Shown in pieces: positions 16,704 to 25,092 of a stretch of 64,000 bases of DNA. Every line of letters starts with the position of its first letter. The stretch's first letter is position 1. The position numbers and the translations under genes are program-made. Source of the stretch: JAFGXT01 sp963677165 (GTDB lineage: Bacteria > Verrucomicrobiota > Lentisphaeria > Victivallales > SZUA-371). The notes below the pieces were generated by a model, which saw only the letters and a list, made by a program, of their open reading frames with translations, ran no database searches and was not told the origin of the DNA. The DNA is taken from contig CAXXSX010000002.1 of NCBI GenBank assembly GCA_963677165.2, forward strand, positions 2,480,001 to 2,544,000. The letters are read 5' to 3'.

Positions 16704-17735
16704 ATGATAGCAGCGAAACATTTAGAGATCACAGAGATTCTAAGAAAAAGGATTGAAAGCGGATTTTACGCTGGGAAAATACCTTCTGTGGCGTTGTTGT
16801 CCAAAGAGTTTAATGTTAATCCTATTACATTGCGTAAGTCTTTGAAGTCACTGGAAAGTGAAAAGCTTATTGAAAAAAAGACCCGGATCGGCACGTTTGT
16901 ACGGAGAAAGGGCCGAATTGCGTTCATATTTGCCAAGCAAAGAAGTTTTACCAACAATATGCTTTATATGCGGCTGATGGATGGAATAAAAAGCGAACTG
17001 GAACAAAAACATAATTTCACTCTCAGTGTGTATTCCGGGGCCGACCTCGAAAGTTCCGGTTTTGCGCAGAAGCTCAAAAATCAGGTGGATGGGTGTATTG
17101 TCCATTCGGATTATTCTAGAAAATATGAAAAAATATTATCAGATGTTCCTCATTTGTTTGTTATGGGATACCGGGCAGAGATTAAGGATAAGATATATAT
17201 TGCCTATGATAACAGCATTATCGGCAAACTCGCGGCTGACTATCTATTGGCGCAGAAATCAGAAAATCTTATTTATTTTGGCAGGCTGCTGACGGATCTG
17301 GACAGAGAAAGATTTGCCATCTTTAAGGATGCGGCGGAATTGGCCGGTATAAACCCTACCGTGATTGATTGTGATATTGATCGGGATAAAAATGCCGATA
17401 TTTTTGAATTGGCAAGAACTAAGCTTGCTGATAACATTATTGAGCATAAGTCATTACGTACCGGGGTTTATCTCTCGGCAGATGTATTTTCTCCGCTGAC
17501 TTATCAGGCTTTGTATTCGCGATCAATCATGCCGGTACGCGATTTCAATATTGTTTCAGTAAACAACAATCCATATTATTTAAATATGGTCCATCCGGCT
17601 CCGCCGTCGATTGATATAAAAATGTTTGACCTTGGCAGGTCCGCAGTGGAAAATCTGTTTCGGATTATGAATAAAGAGCGGATATCTTTAAAAGAAATCA
17701 ATCTAATACCTGAACTGGTATTACATGATGAATAA
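16704..17735 (+). CDS. GntR-type HTH / LacI-type sensor regulator of cassette B
   Basis: The protein has 343 residues. Positions ~5-70 are a GntR winged helix (IPSVALLSKEFNVNPITLRK, then LESEKLIEKKTRIGTFV). From ~72 on it is a LacI/periplasmic-binding-like sensor (RIAFIFAKQ, then DGCIVHSDY, then YIAYDNSIIGKLAADYLLAQ). This is the AraR-like architecture used by many sugar-responsive repressors. The next gene, a pseudopilin, starts 35 bases after the stop and the chondroitin-lyase-like gene follows. The ligand is probably an oligosaccharide released by that lyase (inference). Its promoter region carries an exact tandem repeat, likely its operator. Confidence 0.87.
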   Translation: MIAAKHLEITEILRKRIESGFYAGKIPSVALLSKEFNVNPITLRKSLKSLESEKLIEKKTRIGTFVRRKGRIAFIFAKQRSFTNNMLYMRLMDGIKSELEQKHNFTLSVYSGADLESSGFAQKLKNQVDGCIVHSDYSRKYEKILSDVPHLFVMGYRAEIKDKIYIAYDNSIIGKLAADYLLAQKSENLIYFGRLLTDLDRERFAIFKDAAELAGINPTVIDCDIDRDKNADIFELARTKLADNIIEHKSLRTGVYLSADVFSPLTYQALYSRSIMPVRDFNIVSVNNNPYYLNMVHPAPPSIDIKMFDLGRSAVENLFRIMNKERISLKEINLIPELVLHDE

Positions 17736-17770
17736 TTGGAAAAATGTTTAATTCTAACAAGGAGAATCAC

Positions 17771-18472
17771 ATGAAAAGAAAGTGCTTTACGCTTATAGAG
17801 CTCCTCGTGGTAATAGGGATAATAGCTATTCTGGCCAGTTTGTTGTTGCCCGCATTGAACAAGGCGAGGGATAAAGCAAAACAGATGACCTGTTTGAACA
17901 ATCAGAAAACCCTGGTTACCAGGTTCACCTTCTATGGCAATGATTTTAACGGCTATTTTGCCGGTGCCGGTAATGTTACTACATGGTCGGCAACCTGGTA
18001 CAGGTTTTATCAGTTAAAGGGGTATCTGCCGTCTTCGGACACGAAAAATCACATAATGTTTTGTCCTTCCATTGTTCCTGTGTATTATCATCAACTCCAT
18101 ACCTATGGCTTACCGCATATTGCCGGGATTACCAACGCGACATTTGATAAGTACCAGATACCGGTATTTCGTCGTGCGAAAAATCCGTCAAGGGTGATGC
18201 TAATAGGGGATTCTTGGCGAACTGGCAAGAAGAAACAATGGCATTTGATATCGGCCAGCACAGCTGCCAATGCGAACTGGGGAATGCTTTCCGCCAATCA
18301 TGGAAAATCTCTTAATGTCGGTTTTTCGGATGGGCATGTCTCTAGTATTCGACCAAATGAAACCGCGAAGGGGTCTATTTACCTGCCGGGACGAACAACC
18401 CATTATATAGAGACCAAGTATTCAGGAAAAGTAGTATATCCGGCTGAGAATGCCTGGGTTGAATATAATTAA
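17771..18472 (+). CDS. H-X9-DG type pseudopilin of cassette B
   Basis: The protein has 233 residues from the ATG at 17771, with AAGGAG at 17759-17764; the in-frame ATG at 17744 lies before this site and would lengthen the leader. The leader KRKCFTLIELLVVIGIIAIL is a pseudopilin signal with Glu at +5, followed by LPALNKARDKA. The C-terminal motif NHGKSLNVGFSDGHVS is a perfect H-x9-DG. It sits between the GntR/LacI gene and the PL8 lyase gene. It is presumably processed by prepilin peptidase and inserted in an inner-membrane secretion or pilus complex. Its dedication to the lyase is inferred from gene order only. Confidence 0.88.
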   Translation: MKRKCFTLIELLVVIGIIAILASLLLPALNKARDKAKQMTCLNNQKTLVTRFTFYGNDFNGYFAGAGNVTTWSATWYRFYQLKGYLPSSDTKNHIMFCPSIVPVYYHQLHTYGLPHIAGITNATFDKYQIPVFRRAKNPSRVMLIGDSWRTGKKKQWHLISASTAANANWGMLSANHGKSLNVGFSDGHVSSIRPNETAKGSIYLPGRTTHYIETKYSGKVVYPAENAWVEYN

Positions 18473-18618
18473 GCTATAGTTGCCGGAAGTCCATTAGAGA
18501 GGGAATATTCTGGTTTGTGCTGTATTGCATCTGTTTTGCTGTTATAAAATGGTAATGCGGAATATCCCTTGTTGTGTCTTCAGTTTTGATCTGTTATTCA
18601 TTGGAAATTGGAATAAAA

Positions 18619-21600
18619 ATGTTTAAAAAATCTCACATCATAAGTTTATTGTTTGTTTCCGCATCGGTGTTTGCCGCAAAACTATCTGACAATGATACAT
18701 TTGCCGATGGAATCGGTAAGCACATAACGTTTTCATCCCCGGAAAGTGCCGGGCTGTCGAAAAAACATTACAAGGCTGGCGGTCAATCGCTTAGCTGGGG
18801 TTTTAAAGAAAATGACTTTATCAAAATCAATTGTAGCCTTGGTAATATCACGCGTACCGGCGGATATGGCGGTACATACAGTAAGGCGACTTTTTTTGTC
18901 TGGGTATATTCTGAAAAAATACAGAAAGATGCCAGTTTAACATTTAATTTTAATATTGGAGCAAAAACGACCGGACATTTCTCTTTCCCCTTGGATTTCA
19001 GGGGATGGCAGAGAGCTGCATTGAGATATCACTGGCAACCGCAATTTGAGGGAAGTATTTCGGGGAAGACAGACAATATCACAATTGTAGGAAAAGGAGC
19101 GGGAAGCTGCTTTATTGATTTGATTTGCTATAATACGATTGTTGATTTTCGCCAGCAGTTGAAACCCGGAGAAGAAAAATGGCAGTCGGTAAAGGTGGAT
19201 TCAAAAAAATATCCACTGCCGAAAAAATTATCTGACAAGCAGTTGAAAGAATTACACGCTGTTAAAAGTGCAATGATAAAATGCCAGAGACCTCATAAAC
19301 TGGCCAAACTATCTTACGATGAAATAAAAAGTAAGATCAAGGAATTCAAAATAGAACGTCTTGAGGATGGCACCGTTCGTGGTATCGGTATTTCCGGCGG
19401 TACCCGTTCAGGAGCCTTGCCGGGAACAATCAAACCCAATGCAATTTGTGATCTTATGGCAAGGCTTGCACAACTTTATCACCAGCCGGAATTTAAGGAT
19501 AAAAAAGCTGAAATTGTTGATTTGTATTTGTTGCTCTCCGATCATCTGATTGATCAGGGATATCGCGCCAACGGAGCCTATAAATGGAACTGGTATAACG
19601 GCAGAAACTTTGCTTACGCAACTTTCCTGATGTCGGATGCGTTGATCAAGGCCGGTAAAGCAAAAGGCCCCTTCGAGTTTTTCGAATATAGTTATGGTAC
19701 CGGTGACGTTTTTAGTCCAGAGAACATTAACGTGAATATGGACTTTCTGTATTTCGAGATGAAGAGTATGCTTTTAGGGGTTTTAATGCAAAGTTCTCAG
19801 GAAGAAGCGTATCGGAAAATGATTGCATTCAAAAACTATTTGGACCGGGTCATTCTGTTTGACGGCCGAAATGGCTTCAAAAAAGACGGTTCGGCATTTC
19901 ATCATAATATGCACTACTTTGCCTATGCCAGTTATTGCGTCAGATCATTTCTTGATATTGTTTATGCAGTTGCCGGGACCGAGTTTGCGGTTTCTCCTGA
20001 GGCTTTCAGTCGTTTGAAAACGGTAATGCTTAATAAACGATTTTATATTAACAGAACGCATATTCCTTTTATTCTTGAAGGTAGACATCCGTTTCAAGGG
20101 CAGGGCCTGAATATACAGGGGTTGAAGCTGCTCGCGAAATCCCGTCCGGACGGCAAAGTTGATTCCGAATTGATGGCTGCGTATAATCGTTTGGCCGGAC
20201 TTGAAGGTGCAGAGTCGGACCCCCAAGGGAACCTGACCATGAATTATGCCGGTTTACAGGCTCATCGTTATGACGATTTACTAGCCGTAATCAAAGGTTA
20301 TTATAAAAATGTTGTGCATACTGAAACCTATATGAATCATAATAGATTCGGTAAATTTTTTGCTCATGGGTCATTGATTGTTCAAAACCCCAAAGGTCCC
20401 GCCGGGTCTGGTTATGTCCAGAACGGCATTAACTGGGCTTTTATTGACGGAACGACTTCCGTTAATCAACCATTGGAGCGTCTGGCTGCTCGCGGCAGTA
20501 CCGTACATCTTACGTCGAGAATAAGGTCCAGCGGAGGCTTGAGCCATCGCGGCAAATTCGGCATTTTTAATATGATAATCAACGGGCCTGGGCAGCAGCG
20601 AGTTCCGATGCTTAGAGCTCTGAAAACGTATTTTTCTCTGGGAAATGAAATAATTTGTCTTGGCTCGGATATATCGAACAACGATAAGTTTGGCGATCAT
20701 ACCGTTACAACGCTTTTCCAGAAACATCTTAAGACTGAGGATATGTCTTTCTATGTGAATAATGAGAAGATATCCAGTTTCCCATATTCTGATACAATAG
20801 AAAATGCGGCCGATTGCAGGATCGTTGATCCGTATCATGTGGGATATTATATTTTAAATGGAAAAGATCTGCACATTCAAAGCCTGACGAATCACAGTCG
20901 TGACCAGCAGAATATCAAGGATACCACCGGAAACAAAGTTATCGCCTGGTTTGATCATGGAACAAAACCGGAAGCGCAGAAGTATGCCTATGTGCTTTTT
21001 ATGAAAAGTACTCACGAAGAATTAGAACAATACAAGCCTGATTTTAAAATACTCAGGCAGGATATCTGCGCACATGCAATAGAAAAGGATAACTATTACG
21101 GGGCCGTGTATTTTGTTCCGCTAAAGAATATTACAAATGATCTGGTTGATGCTGTTTCCGGTCCGTGTATGATTCTTACTGAAGCTCTTGATGATGGCGG
21201 ATATGCTTTTACCGTTAATGACCCTGACCTGAACTTGGGAAAAGGCAAGACGAAGTGTTCATTTGTATCTCAGGGGACCCGAAGTTGTTTGAGGTTGAAA
21301 GGGGCATGGAACCTCTCGGACCATAATACAAAACAGATGAAAGTTGTTGCCAGAAGTGCCGACTGTACAATTATAGCATGTAGATTTTATGACGGACTGG
21401 CATTGAGTGGTACTATTTCCCGCGGAGGAGAGCCTTTAAGTGATCCCCGTAAATATTCCCGATATTTCAGGGGTGTTGATTATAGTAAGGATATAAAGTC
21501 CGCATCATTAATAAAAAAGATTAAAAACAAGGTTTTCAGTGAAAACCCTTTGACGCTGCTTTTGAATTCGATTACATTTCAAAATGCGCTAACCGAAGAG

Positions 21601-21978
21601 AGTGTTGTGAGAGTGTATCCGTACAAAAAGTATTTTCATCATGCTTTAAATAAGGACGTATATTCGGGATCATGGTTGTCCTACACTGCTCCTCATGCAT
21701 ATCAGGAATGTGAAGTTGATTTGTCGAAAGTTAAGGACTTCAATACAATTTATCTTACCGGCATTAGAGTGGCAAGTTGTGTAATCAGTCTTTCTCAAGA
21801 CCGGAAAAAATGGACGAAGTTCGGAGAAATGAAGTATAATGAAGATATGAACTTATGGTATCAATATTTTCGTAGTAAGCCCAGACAGAAATATATGAAG
21901 CTTCACATAAAAACCGAAAAGACTCCGGAATATTTTCCATCCAAAGTAAATGCCATTGTTTTCGCTAAAAAAGTTTGA
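18619..21978 (+). CDS. Secreted polysaccharide lyase family 8, chondroitin ABC lyase-like
   Basis: From ATG 18619 the protein has 1119 residues with a signal peptide (~1-20). The in-frame ATG at 18574 gives no signal peptide. The order matches chondroitin ABC lyase: an N-terminal jelly-roll (~25-180), an alpha/alpha toroid (~205-590) and C-terminal beta-sandwiches. All four catalytic residues known for that enzyme can be placed: H429 and Y436 in the segment after DGSAFHH, R489 in LEGRHPF, and E569 in VVHTETYMNHNRFG. The strand FDHGTKPEAQKYAYVLF also matches. It would cleave uronic-acid glycosaminoglycans by beta-elimination in the periplasm or outside. A ~120-residue C-terminal region (from ~990) looks like an extra discoidin-type module. 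Specificity (chondroitin, dermatan or another) is not determinable. Confidence 0.85.
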   Translation: MFKKSHIISLLFVSASVFAAKLSDNDTFADGIGKHITFSSPESAGLSKKHYKAGGQSLSWGFKENDFIKINCSLGNITRTGGYGGTYSKATFFVWVYSEKIQKDASLTFNFNIGAKTTGHFSFPLDFRGWQRAALRYHWQPQFEGSISGKTDNITIVGKGAGSCFIDLICYNTIVDFRQQLKPGEEKWQSVKVDSKKYPLPKKLSDKQLKELHAVKSAMIKCQRPHKLAKLSYDEIKSKIKEFKIERLEDGTVRGIGISGGTRSGALPGTIKPNAICDLMARLAQLYHQPEFKDKKAEIVDLYLLLSDHLIDQGYRANGAYKWNWYNGRNFAYATFLMSDALIKAGKAKGPFEFFEYSYGTGDVFSPENINVNMDFLYFEMKSMLLGVLMQSSQEEAYRKMIAFKNYLDRVILFDGRNGFKKDGSAFHHNMHYFAYASYCVRSFLDIVYAVAGTEFAVSPEAFSRLKTVMLNKRFYINRTHIPFILEGRHPFQGQGLNIQGLKLLAKSRPDGKVDSELMAAYNRLAGLEGAESDPQGNLTMNYAGLQAHRYDDLLAVIKGYYKNVVHTETYMNHNRFGKFFAHGSLIVQNPKGPAGSGYVQNGINWAFIDGTTSVNQPLERLAARGSTVHLTSRIRSSGGLSHRGKFGIFNMIINGPGQQRVPMLRALKTYFSLGNEIICLGSDISNNDKFGDHTVTTLFQKHLKTEDMSFYVNNEKISSFPYSDTIENAADCRIVDPYHVGYYILNGKDLHIQSLTNHSRDQQNIKDTTGNKVIAWFDHGTKPEAQKYAYVLFMKSTHEELEQYKPDFKILRQDICAHAIEKDNYYGAVYFVPLKNITNDLVDAVSGPCMILTEALDDGGYAFTVNDPDLNLGKGKTKCSFVSQGTRSCLRLKGAWNLSDHNTKQMKVVARSADCTIIACRFYDGLALSGTISRGGEPLSDPRKYSRYFRGVDYSKDIKSASLIKKIKNKVFSENPLTLLLNSITFQNALTEESVVRVYPYKKYFHHALNKDVYSGSWLSYTAPHAYQECEVDLSKVKDFNTIYLTGIRVASCVISLSQDRKKWTKFGEMKYNEDMNLWYQYFRSKPRQKYMKLHIKTEKTPEYFPSKVNAIVFAKKV

Positions 21979-21980
21979 CT

Positions 21981-22027
21981 GGCATCAGACTCCAGTTTTC
22001 TGAAAGGAATCTGATGCCGTAATATTT
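21981..22027. terminator. Bidirectional terminator between PL8 and GH4 genes
   Basis: GGCATCAGA (21981-21989) pairs with TCTGATGCC (22010-22018). The plus strand then reads GTAATATTTTTT. The minus strand has a TTTTTT run shortly after its own stem. The two genes converge here, so one hairpin may serve both. Confidence 0.65.
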
Positions 22028-22028
22028 T

Positions 22029-23417
22029 TTACTTATACCACTCTTGCGGGAGGTGCTCACGTTCGAGTTCAAAGAGCTCGTTCATGATATTTTTGGCATC
22101 GCCGATGTTATTAACGATCGGGTCGGTGCAGAGCGCGCGCAGCAATAGATCACGGTCGCAGGTTACAGCGGCTTCAGCGGTCATTTCATGGGTGTCGAGA
22201 ATCTGCATCTCAAGACCGAAGATTCCGCGCGGCAGATCGCCGACCGGCAGGGGACGCGGACCATTCATATCAACATCGCACTTAAGTTCAAGTACGGAGT
22301 CATCCGGCATATTCGGGACCGCGCCGTGATTGCGGGTATTAATATAGAATTGTTTGCCGAGGTTGCCCCACATACTTTCGATGATGTCGGTTGCATGGTC
22401 GCCACATCCGTTTTCAAGGAATTCCTCAATCGGGGTTTCGCTGTTTGCCAGTTTTTCGGTATCGGCCCAGGCGGCTTTCATTTCCTCATCGCGGTTGTAG
22501 CCGTCGAATGTAATGAGAGGTTCCGGGGTTGCCGGGGTCACGCCGTAGCCCTGGAAGAACGGAACATATTCCTTGGTGTGGCTGACAGCAGTCGGGTAAG
22601 CGTTATACAAGTCAAGGAACTGCTTTGTGTAGTTGTAATGGCGACGTGGTTTGGCTTTGGGGGAAGGGGGCGTCTGGAGTTCTTCCATGGCTTTGCGGTT
22701 AATGTATTCCTTAATGTATGGCATGCGGTCCTCGCTCTTGAAAGTACATTCAAAAATGAAGGTGGCGTGATTGATTCCAGATAGTTTATAGGAAAAGTTT
22801 TTCGCGATATCTTCGGGAACCTGGTCATTACGTTCAAATGAGTCCGGTAAAACCTGAGCCAGTTTCATGAAGTCGACTTCGGCATAGGGCAGATGATTGC
22901 CGTCGCACAGCGCAAAACTTTTCACATTCGGAGCATAACGCTGCAGAGCAATACCGTTAACCGAACTCGGGTTGATGAAGTTGATCAGCCAGGCTTCCGG
23001 ACAGAGTTCTTCTACGTCGTGGGCGACATTGAGAATTTCCGGAATTTCACGCATGGCGCGGAAAATTCCGCCGGGACCGATGGTGTCGGAAGAGCACATG
23101 GTTACGCCGTATTTTTGTGAAACCATGGTGTCGATTCCACGATAAAACGCGTTGCGGAATGAGAAGGAAAGGACTACGAAATTAGAATCCTGCATGACTT
23201 CTTTCCGGTTGGTTGAGCCGATCAGCGTGGTTGGTGCGCCGGTGGCTTTAATGGCTTTTTCGGCCAGCTTCATCATGGTATCAAGCACATTCGGATTGGT
23301 ATCGACCAGCGCCAGGGTGCCGTTACGCAGGATTTCACTGTTGATCATGTTCCAGATGACAGGTTTCCCGAAGAAATAACTGCCAGCTCCAATTACTGTG
23401 ATTTTAGGTCCGTTCAT
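22029..23417 (-). CDS. GH4 family NAD/Mn-dependent glycosidase (alpha-galactosidase/glucuronidase-like)
   Basis: The 462-residue protein starts with a Rossmann motif (KITVIGAGSYFFGKP). Next come the family-4 landmarks: NFINPSS at ~146-152, C171 in CDGNH as the metal ligand, and a GINHATF histidine. GH4 enzymes cleave alpha- or beta-glycosides by an oxidation-elimination mechanism using NAD and a divalent metal, inside the cytoplasm. No signal peptide is present. The substrate could be an alpha-galactoside, glucoside or glucuronide; the sequence does not decide. CTCCTTT on the plus strand (23429-23435) is its AAAGGAG ribosome binding site. It is divergent from the AraC gene at 23542, its likely regulator. 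Confidence 0.83.
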   Translation of the reverse strand: MNGPKITVIGAGSYFFGKPVIWNMINSEILRNGTLALVDTNPNVLDTMMKLAEKAIKATGAPTTLIGSTNRKEVMQDSNFVVLSFSFRNAFYRGIDTMVSQKYGVTMCSSDTIGPGGIFRAMREIPEILNVAHDVEELCPEAWLINFINPSSVNGIALQRYAPNVKSFALCDGNHLPYAEVDFMKLAQVLPDSFERNDQVPEDIAKNFSYKLSGINHATFIFECTFKSEDRMPYIKEYINRKAMEELQTPPSPKAKPRRHYNYTKQFLDLYNAYPTAVSHTKEYVPFFQGYGVTPATPEPLITFDGYNRDEEMKAAWADTEKLANSETPIEEFLENGCGDHATDIIESMWGNLGKQFYINTRNHGAVPNMPDDSVLELKCDVDMNGPRPLPVGDLPRGIFGLEMQILDTHEMTAEAAVTCDRDLLLRALCTDPIVNNIGDAKNIMNELFELEREHLPQEWYK

Positions 23418-23479
23418 AATTTATATACTCCTTTGATTTTTGTGATATTTGGTAATATAGTCTCTTGATGTATTTATAT

Positions 23480-23527
23480 AATAACGCAGTAAGTTCCATG
23501 GTAATAGAGTAAAAATAACGTATTAAG
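23480..23527. promoter_or_regulatory. Direct-repeat candidate AraC site
   Basis: AATAACGCAGTAAG (23480-23493) and AATAACGTATTAAG (23514-23527) match at 12 of 14 positions, 34 bases apart, in the divergent GH4/AraC promoter region. AraC-family proteins typically bind such direct repeats. A TAAAAT box (23530-23535) ends 6 bases before the AraC start codon, which lacks a Shine-Dalgarno sequence, so that mRNA could be leaderless. Confidence 0.4.
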
Positions 23528-23541
23528 GGTAAAATTGTAGC

Positions 23542-24339
23542 ATGACTCGAACTTTGATCTACAGGCCGTCTCTCAAGCCTTCCGTTCCGGTAATTGTTCC
23601 GGTGAGGTCGACCGGATATTACAGTGTCGATGAAAAACATAAAGAGGTACCCAGAATAAAGGATTTTATCCAGCTTTACTGGTGTGTTAGAGGAAAAGGG
23701 CGGTTTATCATTGATGGCCAGGAATATTTTCTTGAGCCTGAGCACTGCTGTATGTATTTTCCCGGAGACTGTCATCAACCATCTGCCGCGTCGGATGCCT
23801 GGGAATACTACTGGATGACCATCGATCCGGAGAAGCCTGAATTATTGATTAGAGGCATGAACTTGATGAAAACACCGTTCTATGCCGGAAGATGTCCCGA
23901 AAACCTGTTTCTTGAGCTCCAGAATGAATTAAAAGATTTCAGTCCATCCGGACAGTACCGGGCAAGTGTGACTGGTTATGACATTATGATTCGGGCAGTG
24001 TCCGGCGGATATAGAATGCAGTCAAACGGGCTGGTAGAAGAATTCAAGGCTCTGGTTGAGAAGTACTCAAACCGTCCGGATACTTCGATTACGGATCTTG
24101 CTGAGATGTTGGATGTTCACCGTTCGACCTTGAACCGGATATTCCAGGAGGAGACTGGAATGTCGCCTGGAACTTATCTTAATTCATTCCGAATTCAAGA
24201 AGCGCTTACTCTGTTGAAAGGTACTGCAATGCGTATTGGCGAGATATCGGACAAAACCGGATTTAGTGACCCGAACTATTTCAGTAAAGCAATTAAAAAA
24301 GCTACCGGTTTCACTCCGGGCGAATTCAGAAAACGCTGA
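23542..24339 (+). CDS. AraC-family regulator divergent from the GH4 gene
   Basis: The protein has 265 residues. Positions ~30-110 form a cupin sensor domain (VRGKGRFIIDGQEYFLEP, with a PGDCHQP metal-type turn). Residues ~165-265 carry the paired helix-turn-helix motifs: ITDLAEMLDVHRSTLNRIF and IGEISDKTGFSDPNYFSKA, ending with TPGEFRKR. It is divergent from the GH4 glycosidase and lies 124 bases from it, so it probably activates that gene in response to a sugar. There is no visible ribosome binding site before the ATG at 23542. A later start would cut into the sensor domain. Confidence 0.85.
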   Translation: MTRTLIYRPSLKPSVPVIVPVRSTGYYSVDEKHKEVPRIKDFIQLYWCVRGKGRFIIDGQEYFLEPEHCCMYFPGDCHQPSAASDAWEYYWMTIDPEKPELLIRGMNLMKTPFYAGRCPENLFLELQNELKDFSPSGQYRASVTGYDIMIRAVSGGYRMQSNGLVEEFKALVEKYSNRPDTSITDLAEMLDVHRSTLNRIFQEETGMSPGTYLNSFRIQEALTLLKGTAMRIGEISDKTGFSDPNYFSKAIKKATGFTPGEFRKR

Positions 24340-25092
24340 TTATGGCTTTTGGAATACGCAGAGGAATTCTTGATTGCCTTTGGGGCCCTTAATTTCGCAG
24401 GGGGAGGCGTCAAGCAGTTGCCAGTCGAGTTCGTTCTTGACGAACTCGATGACTTCGTCAACACAACGTTGTCTTACATTTTCATTGCGTACGACGCCGC
24501 CGGTTTCAACTTCTTCCCGGGCCGCCTCAAATTGTGGTTTAACCAGAATAAATGCTTGCCCTTCGGATTTTAAGAAGAAGTTCACGCATGGCAGTATCTT
24601 TTTTACGGAAATGAATGATACGTCCATCGTTATTATATCAACCGGCTCCGGCAGGAAATCATTCGGCAGAGATCGTGCGTTAACCTGTTCATGGCATATT
24701 ACCCGTGGATCGCTGCGGAGTTTGCCGTGAAGCTGACCCCGGCCCGAGTCTACCGTATAAACTCGTTCAACTCCCGATTGCAGCATCAGGTCGGTGAAGC
24801 CGCCGGTGGAAGCGCCGACATCAAGAGCGACTTTGCCGGATAGCCTGCCGCCGAATTTATCAAGGGCGGGTTTCAGTTTGTATGCTCCCCGGCTGACATA
24901 AGGACAGCGCGGTTCGATATTAAAAGCCGTATCTTCCGGAAATTTATCCGATGAGTTGCGAACTACATGGTCGCTGCCGATCCGTACTTCCCCAGCCATG
25001 ACTCTTAACCTGGCTTCGGCGATATCCTTCACCAGCTGATTTTTTACCAGCAGTTCATCGACTCGTAGTTTTTTTATTTTTGTTTTTGCCAT
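24340..25092 (-). CDS. tlyA: TlyA-family rRNA 2'-O-methyltransferase
   Basis: The 250-residue protein has an N-terminal S4 RNA-binding domain (~5-65: KLRVDELLVKNQLVKDIAEA). It is followed by an FtsJ-type Rossmann methyltransferase with the SAM motif LDVGASTGGFTDLMLQ at ~90-105 and the lysine-rich KPQFEA segment. TlyA methylates 2'-hydroxyls of cytidines in 16S and/or 23S rRNA; members are also annotated hemolysin A. The gene overlaps the end of the TPR membrane protein gene by 19 bases, so the two are co-transcribed. Its stop directly abuts the AraC gene's stop on the opposite strand. Confidence 0.92.
   Translation of the reverse strand: MAKTKIKKLRVDELLVKNQLVKDIAEARLRVMAGEVRIGSDHVVRNSSDKFPEDTAFNIEPRCPYVSRGAYKLKPALDKFGGRLSGKVALDVGASTGGFTDLMLQSGVERVYTVDSGRGQLHGKLRSDPRVICHEQVNARSLPNDFLPEPVDIITMDVSFISVKKILPCVNFFLKSEGQAFILVKPQFEAAREEVETGGVVRNENVRQRCVDEVIEFVKNELDWQLLDASPCEIKGPKGNQEFLCVFQKP

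Noticed and set aside
22188..22784. 198-codon plus-strand open frame inside the GH4 gene
   Set aside because: The opposite strand encodes an intact GH4 enzyme and this frame lacks a ribosome binding site or known domain.
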